From positions 259,123-323,122 of the forward strand of contig NZ_JADMKT010000074.1 in NCBI RefSeq assembly GCF_016786255.1: a stretch of DNA of 64,000 nucleotides. The letters are read 5' to 3'. Below are positions 1 to 7,169 of the stretch, piece by piece; position 1 is the first letter of the stretch, and the number at the start of each line of letters is the position of its first letter. Position numbers and translations under genes: made by a program. Source of the stretch: Robertkochia sediminum (GTDB taxonomy: Bacteria > Bacteroidota > Bacteroidia > Flavobacteriales > Flavobacteriaceae). The notes beneath the pieces were generated by a model. It made no database searches. It was not told the DNA's origin and saw only the letters and a program-made list of their open reading frames with translations.

Positions 1-122
1 TTAGCTTCACCACCTTCATTCAATAAGATCACTTTATCTTCTACAGTGTTTGCTGCCAATTGCCCGGTTCCAACGAATGCGATCATCAAAAGGGCAAAAC
101 TCATTTTAAATAATTTTCTCAT
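1..122 (-). CDS. Small secreted protein, N-terminus only (partial)
   Basis: An ATG on the minus strand at 122 opens a frame that runs off the window edge after 40 codons. It begins MRKLFKMSFALLMIAFVG and continues through an Ala/Gln-rich stretch, which is a typical signal peptide (basic start, hydrophobic core, likely cleavage near residue 24). The visible mature part is short, acidic and uninformative. A -7 promoter match lies 38 bp upstream at 160-167. I do not recognise the family; it is probably a periplasmic or exported protein. The gene is divergent from the AraC regulator at 334, so the two share one intergenic control region. Confidence 0.6.
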   Translation of the reverse strand, partial: MRKLFKMSFALLMIAFVGTGQLAANTVEDKVILLNEGGEA

Positions 123-159
123 CTCTAAACTTGTTTTGGGTTGAACTTCAGTAACGCTG

Positions 160-167
160 CAAATATA
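160..167 (-). promoter_or_regulatory. -7 promoter element of the leftmost gene
   Basis: The minus strand reads TATATTTG, an exact match to the Bacteroidota -7 consensus TAnnTTTG, 38 bp before the ATG at 122. I see no convincing -33 TTG at normal spacing, so this rests on the -7 box alone. Confidence 0.4.
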
Positions 168-190
168 GGAGTGGCATACAGGGGCCACTA

Positions 191-205
191 CGGTAATTTT
201 TACCG
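191..205. promoter_or_regulatory. Inverted repeat in the divergent control region
   Basis: CGGTAA (191-196) and TTACCG (200-205) form a perfect 6-bp inverted repeat around TTT. It lies between the minus-strand promoter at 160-167 and the plus-strand AraC promoter at 286-293, where an operator would be expected. It could equally be a small hairpin. No protein is assigned. Confidence 0.3.
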
Positions 206-250
206 ATATATGCACTATATTAACGCATTACTACCTCATAAATTAACCCC

Positions 251-265
251 GTGTTAAATTAACAC
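251..265. promoter_or_regulatory. Candidate operator: perfect 15-bp palindrome before araC-alkB
   Basis: GTGTTAA-A-TTAACAC is a perfect 7-1-7 inverted repeat ending 20 bp before the -7 box at 286-293. It therefore occupies the -33 region, where a bound regulator would affect transcription of the AraC regulator and the AlkB-like gene. Which regulator binds is unknown; autoregulation is one option, although AraC proteins more often use direct repeats. Confidence 0.4.
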
Positions 266-285
266 ATATTCAGGTTAATATTCCA

Positions 286-293
286 TATCTTTG
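286..293 (+). promoter_or_regulatory. -7 promoter element of the AraC-AlkB operon
   Basis: TATCTTTG matches TAnnTTTG exactly and lies 40 bp before the ATG at 334. No clear -33 TTG is present; the position is taken by the palindrome at 251-265, which would suit a promoter needing activation. Confidence 0.45.
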
Positions 294-333
294 CATGCAG
301 TAAGCATGGTTAGCTATTAAAAAACAACAGCAT

Positions 334-1209
334 ATGAGCACCAAGAAACCCGCCCTGGAACGTATCAACCCTTCCTTTGGAAGCTCCTATACACTAGCAC
401 GTTACAACAGTAGCGAGAATGAGAACACCAACTACTGGCACTATCATCCGGAGATCGAACTGGTGTATGTTCATGGCGGATCAGGAAAGCGGCAAATAGG
501 TAGCCATATATCCTATTTTACCGAAGGAGAGCTTATTCTTATAGGCTCCAACCTGCCACATTGCGGATTCACCGATAAACTTACCGGTAATGAAAGTGAG
601 ATCGTTATACAGTTTCACCCTGAGTTCATAGACAGTCTCACCGAAAACAAACCGGAAATGCGCAATATCAGGCAGCTTATAGAACGTAGTAAAACTGGAT
701 TAGCCTTTGGAGGTGAAACCAAATATCACCTTGGGAAGCGTGTCCTGGAACTCGCCGACCGCCAGGGATTCGATCGATTCCTGGGGCTTTTATCCATACT
801 AAATGATATGTCGCTCTCTCAGGAATATCAGATCCTGAACGCATCGGGATATACTATGCAAGCTAATGTAGAAGACAATGAACGCATCAATAAGCTGTTC
901 AATCACGTGAAAACCCATTTCCAGGAGCCCATACCACTCGATGATATGGCCGATATGGCCGGAATGACCACGCCCTCATTTTGCAGATACTTCAAAAAAG
1001 TGTCGGGAAAAACATTCACTCAGTTCGTTAACGAATACCGTTTGGTGCACGCCTCCAAATTACTTTCGGAAAACAAAATGAGCATCACCGAAATTAGCTT
1101 TGAATGTGGCTTCAACAACTTTTCCTACTTCAATAAATCGTTTAAAAAGTTTACAGGAAAATCGCCTTCAGAATATCGAAACAGCCACAAACAAGTACTT
1201 ACTTCCTGA
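334..1209 (+). CDS. AraC-family transcriptional regulator (cupin N-domain)
   Basis: A 291-residue DNA-binding regulator. Residues about 20-110 form a cupin-like sensing domain, with the HYHPEIELVYV segment typical of AraC ligand-binding domains. Residues about 185-285 hold the two helix-turn-helix units, with the family motif of a Gly-Phe turn (FECGFNNFSYFNKSFKKFTG) and a Pro-Ser-Glu-Tyr-Arg end. There is no Ada-type methyl-acceptor cysteine domain, so it is not an Ada homologue despite sitting next to an AlkB-like gene. Its stop overlaps the start of that gene (TGATG at 1207-1211), so the two are probably translated from one message. The ligand is unknown; the architecture is usual for sugar or stress sensors. 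Confidence 0.9.
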   Translation: MSTKKPALERINPSFGSSYTLARYNSSENENTNYWHYHPEIELVYVHGGSGKRQIGSHISYFTEGELILIGSNLPHCGFTDKLTGNESEIVIQFHPEFIDSLTENKPEMRNIRQLIERSKTGLAFGGETKYHLGKRVLELADRQGFDRFLGLLSILNDMSLSQEYQILNASGYTMQANVEDNERINKLFNHVKTHFQEPIPLDDMADMAGMTTPSFCRYFKKVSGKTFTQFVNEYRLVHASKLLSENKMSITEISFECGFNNFSYFNKSFKKFTGKSPSEYRNSHKQVLTS

Positions 1210-1802
1210 TGGATAAAGCCCTTTCATATGCCCTTGATATGCCACAGGCCGATGTCTGGTACTTTCCGAATGCCTTTAATGTAGCAGAAAGTAAACACTA
1301 CTATGAGCTACTGTATAAAGAAATAGCGTGGCGAGCCGATCAGGTGCGTATTTTCGGAAAATGGATCGACCAACCCAGGCTTACTGCACTTTATGCAGCA
1401 AATAGCAATCCCTATACCTATAGTGGTCTCACCCTTGATCCCAACCCATACACGCCCCTGCTCCACGAGATCCTGAAGCGGGTAAAAGAGCTCACCGGAA
1501 CCGACTTCAGCAGCTGCTTACTCAATCTCTACAGGGATGGAAACGATTCGAATGGCTGGCATGCCGATGATGAAAAGGAATTGGGCACCGATCCTGTGAT
1601 CGCCTCAGTTAGTTTTGGGCAGGACCGCATGTTTCACTTTCGCCATAAAAAGGACAAGTCACTAAAGCAAAAATTGGTTCTTGAAAACGGAAGTATTCTT
1701 CTTATGAAGGGAAGCACCCAGCATCACTGGCAACACCAGCTTCCAAAAAGCAAACGCCAAATGACACCGAGGATCAACCTCACCTTCAGAAATATTCTTT
1801 AG
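1209..1802 (+). CDS. AlkB-like 2-oxoglutarate/Fe(II) dioxygenase
   Basis: A 197-residue enzyme of the AlkB superfamily, which oxidatively removes alkyl groups from DNA or RNA bases. All core residues are visible: iron ligands H118 and D120 (GWHAD), the distal His in HHWQH (H176 is the best candidate), and the 2-oxoglutarate-binding pair R188 and R194 in RINLTFR. Length and the N-terminal YYELLYKEI segment resemble the ALKBH2/3-type bacterial proteins. The start codon overlaps the stop of the AraC regulator, which suggests that the regulator controls this repair gene. A hairpin at 1831-1860 with four Ts follows. Substrate (DNA versus RNA) cannot be told from sequence. Confidence 0.88.
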   Translation: MDKALSYALDMPQADVWYFPNAFNVAESKHYYELLYKEIAWRADQVRIFGKWIDQPRLTALYAANSNPYTYSGLTLDPNPYTPLLHEILKRVKELTGTDFSSCLLNLYRDGNDSNGWHADDEKELGTDPVIASVSFGQDRMFHFRHKKDKSLKQKLVLENGSILLMKGSTQHHWQHQLPKSKRQMTPRINLTFRNIL

Positions 1803-1830
1803 CCATTTTTTGATCTCCGGGATAGGACAT

Positions 1831-1906
1831 AAAAAAAGGGATCAGCACCAGATCCCTTTTAAAACACTAACCAATAAAATCAATAATCAAAATATGAAAA
1901 ACTTGT
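1831..1906 (-). repeat. Hairpin unit A (terminator-like stem plus conserved AT-rich tail)
   Basis: First of three similar units in the gene-free stretch 1803-2587. A 9-bp stem (AAAGGGATC 1835-1843 with GATCCCTTT 1851-1859) would end a minus-strand transcript with seven Us. It is flanked by an AT-rich tail containing CTAACCAATAAAATCAATAA (1866-1885). On the plus strand the tail is followed by ATGAAAAAC and a 12-codon frame (MKNLFLIPGPIW). It could be the end of a small minus-strand RNA, a terminator shared with the AlkB-like gene, or a relic of a duplicated gene start. Confidence 0.45.
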
Positions 1907-2110
1907 TCTTAATTCCCGGGCCCATATGGTAACCCCTTGATTTTCAACGATGCAAATATCGTTCAGCTATCCGATTCAGAAACAGTAAAAAACAAGCATT
2001 TTTCTTCAGAAACAACCTCGTACCCTGCTGATTTACTGCTACTTAAACCTACACGCCTTGTAGTCTTGCAAACAGACGAAACAACGGTTATTGTTCCAAC
2101 CTCATGACTA

Positions 2111-2190
2111 CAAAAAAAAACAGGGAATGCGAATGCAATCCCTGTATCATCAACCAACCAACTTAAAAAATCAATTATGAAAACTTTGTA
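2111..2190 (-). repeat. Hairpin unit B (terminator-like stem plus conserved AT-rich tail)
   Basis: Second unit. Stem ACAGGGA (2120-2126) with TCCCTGT (2139-2145), followed on the minus strand by a run of nine Ts: a strong intrinsic terminator. The tail holds CAACCAACTTAAAAAATCAA (2155-2174), then ATGAAAACT and an 8-codon plus-strand frame (MKTLYLPA). Upstream on the minus strand lie a perfect 8-bp hairpin (GACTAACA with TGTTAGTC, 2212-2231) and a -7 match TATCTTTG (2251-2258). A roughly 130-nt minus-strand RNA is therefore plausible. No family was recognised. Confidence 0.45.
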
Positions 2191-2250
2191 TCTACCTGCT
2201 TAAGGTTAGATGGACTAACATAGCTGTTAGTCGTCTCATTATCAACAGGG

Positions 2251-2258
2251 CAAAGATA
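2251..2258 (-). promoter_or_regulatory. -7 promoter match before hairpin unit B
   Basis: The minus strand reads TATCTTTG, an exact TAnnTTTG match about 105 bp before the unit B terminator, as expected for a short non-coding transcript. No -33 TTG is seen at 17-23 bp, so the evidence is partial. Confidence 0.35.
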
Positions 2259-2489
2259 CGGTAGTGATCCGGCCTGGATCCTGTAAAAAACGAGCAAAAA
2301 CTGGTTTGTTATTCTCTACTTCCTGCAAATCAACCATTTAACTGATATCCAGAAAAAAACTTACTGTAAACACCGTTTCTTTTAACCCTATCGCTAAGGT
2401 TGCAAAACCGTTATATTTCATTAGAAAAAGTGAGGCTTAAAAAGAGAGCTCTAGGTATTGGAGAAAGAACACCTATCGTTTTGGGGTAT

Positions 2490-2545
2490 AAAAAAACAGG
2501 GAGGCTATCGCCCCCCTGTTCAACAACTTAAAAAAATCAAATGAA
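2490..2545 (-). repeat. Hairpin unit C / terminator of the DoxX-like gene
   Basis: Third unit. AACAGGG (2495-2501) pairs with CCCTGTT (2514-2520) and is followed by seven Ts on the minus strand. The flank repeats the CAACAACTTAAAAAAATCAA tail of unit B almost exactly. It lies 68 bp beyond the stop of the minus-strand DoxX-like gene and probably terminates it. Confidence 0.5.
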
Positions 2546-2587
2546 CATAGCAGGATCCTGTAAGTGGCTGTTTAGGGTCAGACCACG

Positions 2588-3013
2588 TTACATACCTCCT
2601 GTAGGTATCTTTCTATATTTTTTACTCTCCTGACAGCTGCAGTCGCAGTACTGCCCTGAAAGCACGAACAATCCAAAAAAGGCCATCCCAAAGTAGGCCA
2701 TAAAGCCTAAGGGATAATTACTGTCTAAGGCACAATATCCGGCAAACAGTAAGACATAGAACAAAACGCCCAATACCAGTTTTTCCTTATATCCCAATAC
2801 GAGCATCAAACCCGCAACCAGTTGCAATAGCGGAATAAAGATCACGGAGTATAAATACAGACTTCCGGTAAAGACCTCTGTTTCCTGAAATCCTGCATTC
2901 CACAAATTAATGAAGGCGTCAAAAAAGAGGATGTGATACCCTCCGTGCAGCAACAACATTGCAATGAACATCCACTTCCAGTGGGGTGTCAAACACCAAA
3001 CATCTCTAAACAT
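2588..3013 (-). CDS. DoxX-like small membrane protein
   Basis: A 141-residue inner-membrane protein with four predicted membrane helices: about 12-30, 52-73, 78-97 and 102-120. The spacing and the polar turn (GYKEK) between helices 2 and 3 resemble DoxX/DUF417-type four-helix proteins of unknown or redox-linked function. The C-terminal tail is short and cysteine-rich (QYCDCSCQE), which may bind metal or form disulfides. A -7 box (3038-3045) lies 25 bp upstream, and a terminator-like hairpin (unit C) lies downstream. It is divergent from an AraC regulator at 3173, a possible regulator-target pair. Family placement is tentative. Confidence 0.65.
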   Translation of the reverse strand: MFRDVWCLTPHWKWMFIAMLLLHGGYHILFFDAFINLWNAGFQETEVFTGSLYLYSVIFIPLLQLVAGLMLVLGYKEKLVLGVLFYVLLFAGYCALDSNYPLGFMAYFGMAFFGLFVLSGQYCDCSCQESKKYRKIPTGGM

Positions 3014-3037
3014 CTATTCTACTGATTTTCAGGACCG

Positions 3038-3045
3038 CAAAAATA
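3038..3045 (-). promoter_or_regulatory. -7 promoter element of the DoxX-like gene
   Basis: The minus strand reads TATTTTTG, a match to TAnnTTTG, 25 bp before the ATG at 3013. Confidence 0.4.
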
Positions 3046-3083
3046 AAAAGGGTTACAAATTCTTTACTTGTAAAAAAAGACGA

Positions 3084-3091
3084 TATTTTTG
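3084..3091 (+). promoter_or_regulatory. -7 promoter element of the second AraC gene
   Basis: TATTTTTG matches TAnnTTTG, 82 bp before the ATG at 3173. A TTG at 3068-3070 is only 13 bp away, shorter than the usual -33 spacing. Confidence 0.35.
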
Positions 3092-3172
3092 CCAGTCCAG
3101 TCGCAACTATCTGATTAACAACATCAAAAAGATCAAAACCGCAGGATCACGGTAAAAAAAGACAGCTTCATT

Positions 3173-4042
3173 ATGACTCGATTTAACTTACACAACGCCT
3201 TTATCGTTAATGAATGGGAAACCGATTCCTGGGATGTCGTCCCACACCGGCAGAATTATTTTGAGCTGATCTTTATTGACAAAGGAAAAGGCATACACCA
3301 TATCAACGACATTGCAGTACCTTACACTAAAGGGTGTGTATTTCTGATCGCTCCGGAAGATAAACACAGTTTCGACATTGAAGAATTAACGCATTTTACC
3401 AACATACGTTTTACGGAGCTTTTCTTTTCAAACAAGACCAGGCTGCCCGACCGTACCGATTGGCTGGAGCTCATAGAGCATATATTACATCACCCGAATA
3501 TTCTTCCCGGCGATGCTATCGATAATCCTGAAGATCGAAAGATCGTATGGTACGCCAAATCACTTATCGTAAATGAGTACAAGGAAGAGAAAGAGTTTTA
3601 CCTCCACATTCTAACGGATGGCGTTTCTACCATTCTGAGCATCATCGCAAGGAATATCATCGCCCGCTACCGGACCGAGGGGCAACCTGAGCCTACGGTA
3701 TACATCAACAAAGCAGACCAGTTATTGGGGTATATCAGGCAAAATGTATACGATTCTGAGCTTATGAAGATCGAAAACCTGGCCGACACCTTTCATATGT
3801 CTCCTAACTATATCAATAATTTTTTCAAAAAAGAAACGGGAGAGAGCATCAGACAGTACATTCTGAACTACAAGATCCTGATCTCCGAATTCCGGCTGAA
3901 GAACACCTCCGCCCCGATCTCAGAGATCGCACACCAACTCGGGTTCACCGACGAGAGTCATTTTACCAAGACCTTTAAAAAGAAGCATATGCTCACCCCA
4001 AAAGAATTCAGGGACCGCTACGGCCATCTGTTACGTAAATAA
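3173..4042 (+). CDS. AraC-family transcriptional regulator
   Basis: A 289-residue regulator. An N-terminal cupin-like sensing domain (about 20-95, with PHRQNYFELIFIDKG) is followed by a helical linker. The C-terminal double helix-turn-helix spans about 185-285 (LADTFHMSPNYINNFFKKET and the second unit IAHQLGFTDESHFTKTFKKK, then PKEFR). It is single-copy, ends 19 bp before the convergent S1/P1 nuclease stop, and is divergent from the DoxX-like gene. That gene and its own promoter are the nearest candidate targets. The effector is unknown. Confidence 0.9.
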   Translation: MTRFNLHNAFIVNEWETDSWDVVPHRQNYFELIFIDKGKGIHHINDIAVPYTKGCVFLIAPEDKHSFDIEELTHFTNIRFTELFFSNKTRLPDRTDWLELIEHILHHPNILPGDAIDNPEDRKIVWYAKSLIVNEYKEEKEFYLHILTDGVSTILSIIARNIIARYRTEGQPEPTVYINKADQLLGYIRQNVYDSELMKIENLADTFHMSPNYINNFFKKETGESIRQYILNYKILISEFRLKNTSAPISEIAHQLGFTDESHFTKTFKKKHMLTPKEFRDRYGHLLRK

Positions 4043-4061
4043 AGTCCTGTTACCAAAGGAC

Positions 4062-4862
4062 CTATTTGGCCGAAGTGGGATCGAAGATATCATTAAGCAT
4101 AGCCGCAAGTCGGATGCCTCCCTTGAGCAATTGCATGCGTACCTCACCAAAATGATCGTACATATACCTGTACCCTAACTTTTCACCAATCCGTGCAGAT
4201 GCATATACCTCTTTGGTTAGTTGCCTGGTTTCCCTCATCCAATCCTTATAATCGCCACGGGAAATATTATTGGTCATATCCGGGGTAAGTACCGGCAAAT
4301 TATTGCTGAGTTCAGTATAGCTCATCTGGAACTCATCGATCATATTAGAATCCCATACCCTGTGGAGGTTACTCCCTTCAGAGAACCAACGTACCTGTAT
4401 ATCATTACCCCCCTTATCTTCAGCCTTCCCGATATGCATGGGCTGGTGGAGATCCCCGATAAAGTGAACCAGCATTTTCAGAAAAAATTCCTTATCGGCA
4501 TCAGAAGCCTTAGGGTCTTCCAAAACGGCAACGCATTTGGCAATACCCTGAACGATATCCCCCTGGTCTGAAGGTCGCTGATCTTCGTACTCCTTATTAA
4601 GCGGATAGTTCACATAGTGCCATGGGCTGTACTTTCTGAAACGGTCATCAGATTTTATATCGTCACCAAAAGTAGAGACCAAAGCCAATGACTTCCCCTT
4701 TAACAGGGCCTTTACCTTTTGTCGGGCCACAGGCGTAAGGTACTTTTCGGCCACCTGGGCAGTAACGCGATGACCCGTTTTTCCCCAAACAGGTGCAGAG
4801 GCCATGACCGTAGTGTGGATATTAAATAGAAGAAACAGGGATACCAGGACAATATTTCTCAT
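4062..4862 (-). CDS. Secreted S1/P1-family nuclease
   Basis: A 266-residue exported zinc-dependent nuclease that cleaves single-stranded nucleic acids or nucleotides. A signal peptide (1-22) should be cut so that the mature protein starts close to W26. In this family the first mature Trp ligates zinc through its amino group, followed by H31 (WGKTGHR). The other zinc-site motifs are present: WHYVNYP, VHFIGDLHQPMHIG, GGND and NLHRVWDSNM. The length is normal for the family. Cleavage exactly before W26 (after SAPV) is an inference; trimming may be needed. A role in using extracellular nucleic acids is likely. Confidence 0.92.
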   Translation of the reverse strand: MRNIVLVSLFLLFNIHTTVMASAPVWGKTGHRVTAQVAEKYLTPVARQKVKALLKGKSLALVSTFGDDIKSDDRFRKYSPWHYVNYPLNKEYEDQRPSDQGDIVQGIAKCVAVLEDPKASDADKEFFLKMLVHFIGDLHQPMHIGKAEDKGGNDIQVRWFSEGSNLHRVWDSNMIDEFQMSYTELSNNLPVLTPDMTNNISRGDYKDWMRETRQLTKEVYASARIGEKLGYRYMYDHFGEVRMQLLKGGIRLAAMLNDIFDPTSAK

Positions 4863-4973
4863 ACGATTTCGATATTTTTTTTAAAATTAAACATTATTAA
4901 CGCCTCTTCCCGCATTTTCACTAATTTTTAAATTCCTCAATCCGATCGGTTCAGGCAACTTTTCATACCTTTA

Positions 4974-4994
4974 AACGCTAAAATTTTAAGCGTT
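4974..4994. promoter_or_regulatory. Inverted repeat just before the TTG start at 5004
   Basis: AACGCT (4974-4979) and AGCGTT (4989-4994) flank an AT-only loop. The hairpin ends 9 bp before the start codon of the serine-hydrolase-like gene and would fall in its 5' leader, where it could mask translation or act as an operator. Confidence 0.3.
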
Positions 4995-5003
4995 AAAAAG
5001 CCT

Positions 5004-6323
5004 TTGATACCATATAATCAACGCATTCTGCAACTACTCATTCCGGGCATATTCTTTTGTACTTATGGTCTTGCCCAGGTTCCCCCAATGATCAAAGATG
5101 AAATTCAGAACCGGGTCAACCTCAAGATCAATCCGTCCATAGCCATCGCCATACACGACAGTTTAGGAGATCACACTTTTGTTGCAGGCACTGCGCATAC
5201 AGGGATCAAAGCAACCCCAAAAACCCGCTACCGCCTTGGAAACCTGGGGAACACCCTCACCGGATTGCTCACCGCAAGTCTGGACGTCTCGGGAAGGATA
5301 AAAAAAGATACAACCCTGGGAAGCCTCGTTACCCCGGAACTGCCTTTTAAAGATCTCAGCGGTCAGTCTGTTAGCATACTCGATGTGGTAACCCACCGCA
5401 GCGGACTCAAAGACCAGAGAGGGATCGCATTAACTCCGGAAGCCAGCTGGGATGCACTATTTGAAGAAGGAGCTACCGAAGCTATTCGTCCGTATCGTGC
5501 CGGCACAGCCCTGCTGTACTCTGATTGGGCCATGGCCTTGTTGGCTAACGGACTCTCAGAATACACAAAAACTCCCTACCCGGAAATTGTTGTTCGTGAA
5601 GTCATAAACCCCTTAAGTCTAAACCTCACTTTTATTGCTCCAAAAGGTTCAAAAGCCTCCCTGGCATCAGGACTGAGTCTTGAAACGGCTAATGAAAATA
5701 CCCTCGTACTTTCTGCCCCTACCTTATGGTGGACTGCCAATATTGAAGAGCTGCTGGACTACGGAAAGAAGATCCTTTCTCCCCCACCAACCATGCAAAA
5801 GGCCATGGAACTGGCAACTACCACATTCCACAGCGAAGATAGCAGATTGGCAGTAGCAATGGGATGGTTCAAGGATCCTGAGGGTATACTTTATCACTCA
5901 GGCCACTACAAAGGCTTCAATACGTTTATCGCTATTGACCAAAAGCATCAAAGGGTCATTACCCTGGCTACCAACACAGATGCGGCCGACATCACGGATA
6001 TTGGCATGCACCTGGTAAACCCTCATGTTTATTCCCTTGAGCGCTATATACCACAAGCCATTAACGGAGCGCAGCTATCGAAATTCTCAGGCACATACAT
6101 CAACGACGCTATGAATGCCTCCCTTGAACTGCAAACGCTTCAGGACACCTTGCAGGTGGTGCAGGAAGAAGATACCTTATCTTTGCATTTTATGGGCGAG
6201 AAGCGCTTTTTTTATACCGGGCTCAAAGCCCACCTTGAATTTGAAACGAATGAAGAAGGCCAGATTGTTGGGGTGGTACTCCACAAGAATGGCAAACAAA
6301 TGATGTTTATTAAAGCAGAATAA
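5004..6323 (+). CDS. Serine-hydrolase-fold (class C beta-lactamase-like) protein without catalytic Ser/Lys
   Basis: A 439-residue exported protein with the fold of the beta-lactamase/penicillin-binding family S12. The start is TTG: no ATG lies in frame between the upstream stop and the signal peptide (residues about 7-25). The family motif SxxK sits in the pattern YRxGSxxKTxT. Here that stretch reads YRLGNLGNTLTG, so the nucleophile is N80 and the base N83. The second motif YxN is Y172-S-D174, and the third is H298-S-G300. The fold-defining surroundings (VVTHRSGLKD, GHYKGFNTF) are intact and the frame is open, so this looks like a retained pseudo-enzyme or binding protein rather than a decaying gene. 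It runs into the HAD gene with a 1-bp gap. Confidence 0.8.
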   Translation: MIPYNQRILQLLIPGIFFCTYGLAQVPPMIKDEIQNRVNLKINPSIAIAIHDSLGDHTFVAGTAHTGIKATPKTRYRLGNLGNTLTGLLTASLDVSGRIKKDTTLGSLVTPELPFKDLSGQSVSILDVVTHRSGLKDQRGIALTPEASWDALFEEGATEAIRPYRAGTALLYSDWAMALLANGLSEYTKTPYPEIVVREVINPLSLNLTFIAPKGSKASLASGLSLETANENTLVLSAPTLWWTANIEELLDYGKKILSPPPTMQKAMELATTTFHSEDSRLAVAMGWFKDPEGILYHSGHYKGFNTFIAIDQKHQRVITLATNTDAADITDIGMHLVNPHVYSLERYIPQAINGAQLSKFSGTYINDAMNASLELQTLQDTLQVVQEEDTLSLHFMGEKRFFYTGLKAHLEFETNEEGQIVGVVLHKNGKQMMFIKAE

Positions 6324-6324
6324 C

Positions 6325-7146
6325 ATGAAATACAAGATCATCTTCACCGATATAGATGGAACCCTGTTAGACAGTAACCGTACCATTTCGGATTATACGG
6401 CGGCACAGATCAAAAAAATAAAATCACACCTGCCGTTTATTTTGGTCTCATCGAGAATGCCGAGGCAGATGACCTATTTCCAGGAGCAGCTTGAAGACCT
6501 CGGTCAATCGATGATCGCCTATAACGGAGCCCTTGTACTTCATGGTGATCAGCCGATTCATTCTACTGAGATCGTCGCTGAACACACCCAGGCACTTATC
6601 GACTTTAACCAAGCCCAGGACCAGCCGGTACACCTGAGCCTGTATCACGGTGACGAATGGACTGTAGAAGCTATGGATTATTGGGCAAAACGCGAAGAGA
6701 ACAATACCCGCGTAACTCCTGAGGTACGCTCAAATCGCGAGACCCTGGCCTCCTGGCGATCAAAAGGTATCGGGGCGCATAAGATCATGTGTATGGGAGA
6801 GGTATCACAGATCGACAAGATCTATAGCTATATGGAAGCCCACTTCGGGACAGACCTGCACCTGTATCGATCAAAAGACACCTATATCGAGATCGCGAAC
6901 AAACGCGTGTCAAAACTCACCGGGATCAATATGCTGCTCGATGCCATGGGAGAAGGCATTACCCTCGACCAGGCCGTAGCCTTTGGTGATAATTACAACG
7001 ATATTGAGATGCTCAATGCCGTCGGACTGGGAGTGGCAGTGGCCAATGCCAGAGAAGAACTTAAAGCCGTAGCCAATACCATCACCGGCCACCATAAGGA
7101 AGATGGGGTTGGACGCTTTCTCGAGGAATTCTCCAGGGAACTCTGA
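6325..7146 (+). CDS. HAD-superfamily phosphatase, Cof type
   Basis: A 273-residue cytoplasmic hydrolase of the Cof/YidA group (type IIB cap), which removes phosphate from sugar phosphates and similar metabolites. Motif I is FTDIDGTLLD, with nucleophile D9 and acid D11. Motif II is LVSSR. The motif III Lys is in the NKRVSKLTG region, and motif IV is GDNYNDIEML. The cap domain lies between about residues 85 and 190. The start lies 1 bp after the preceding stop, so it is co-transcribed with the serine-hydrolase-like gene and probably with the M61 peptidase 23 bp downstream. The natural substrate cannot be named. Confidence 0.9.
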   Translation: MKYKIIFTDIDGTLLDSNRTISDYTAAQIKKIKSHLPFILVSSRMPRQMTYFQEQLEDLGQSMIAYNGALVLHGDQPIHSTEIVAEHTQALIDFNQAQDQPVHLSLYHGDEWTVEAMDYWAKREENNTRVTPEVRSNRETLASWRSKGIGAHKIMCMGEVSQIDKIYSYMEAHFGTDLHLYRSKDTYIEIANKRVSKLTGINMLLDAMGEGITLDQAVAFGDNYNDIEMLNAVGLGVAVANAREELKAVANTITGHHKEDGVGRFLEEFSREL

Positions 7147-7169
7147 CAACAAACCTTATTGTAGATCAC

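Noticed and set aside
1963..2157. 64-codon open frame on the minus strand
   Set aside because: It starts within the tail of hairpin unit B, runs through its terminator and poly-T run, and has no protein-like composition.
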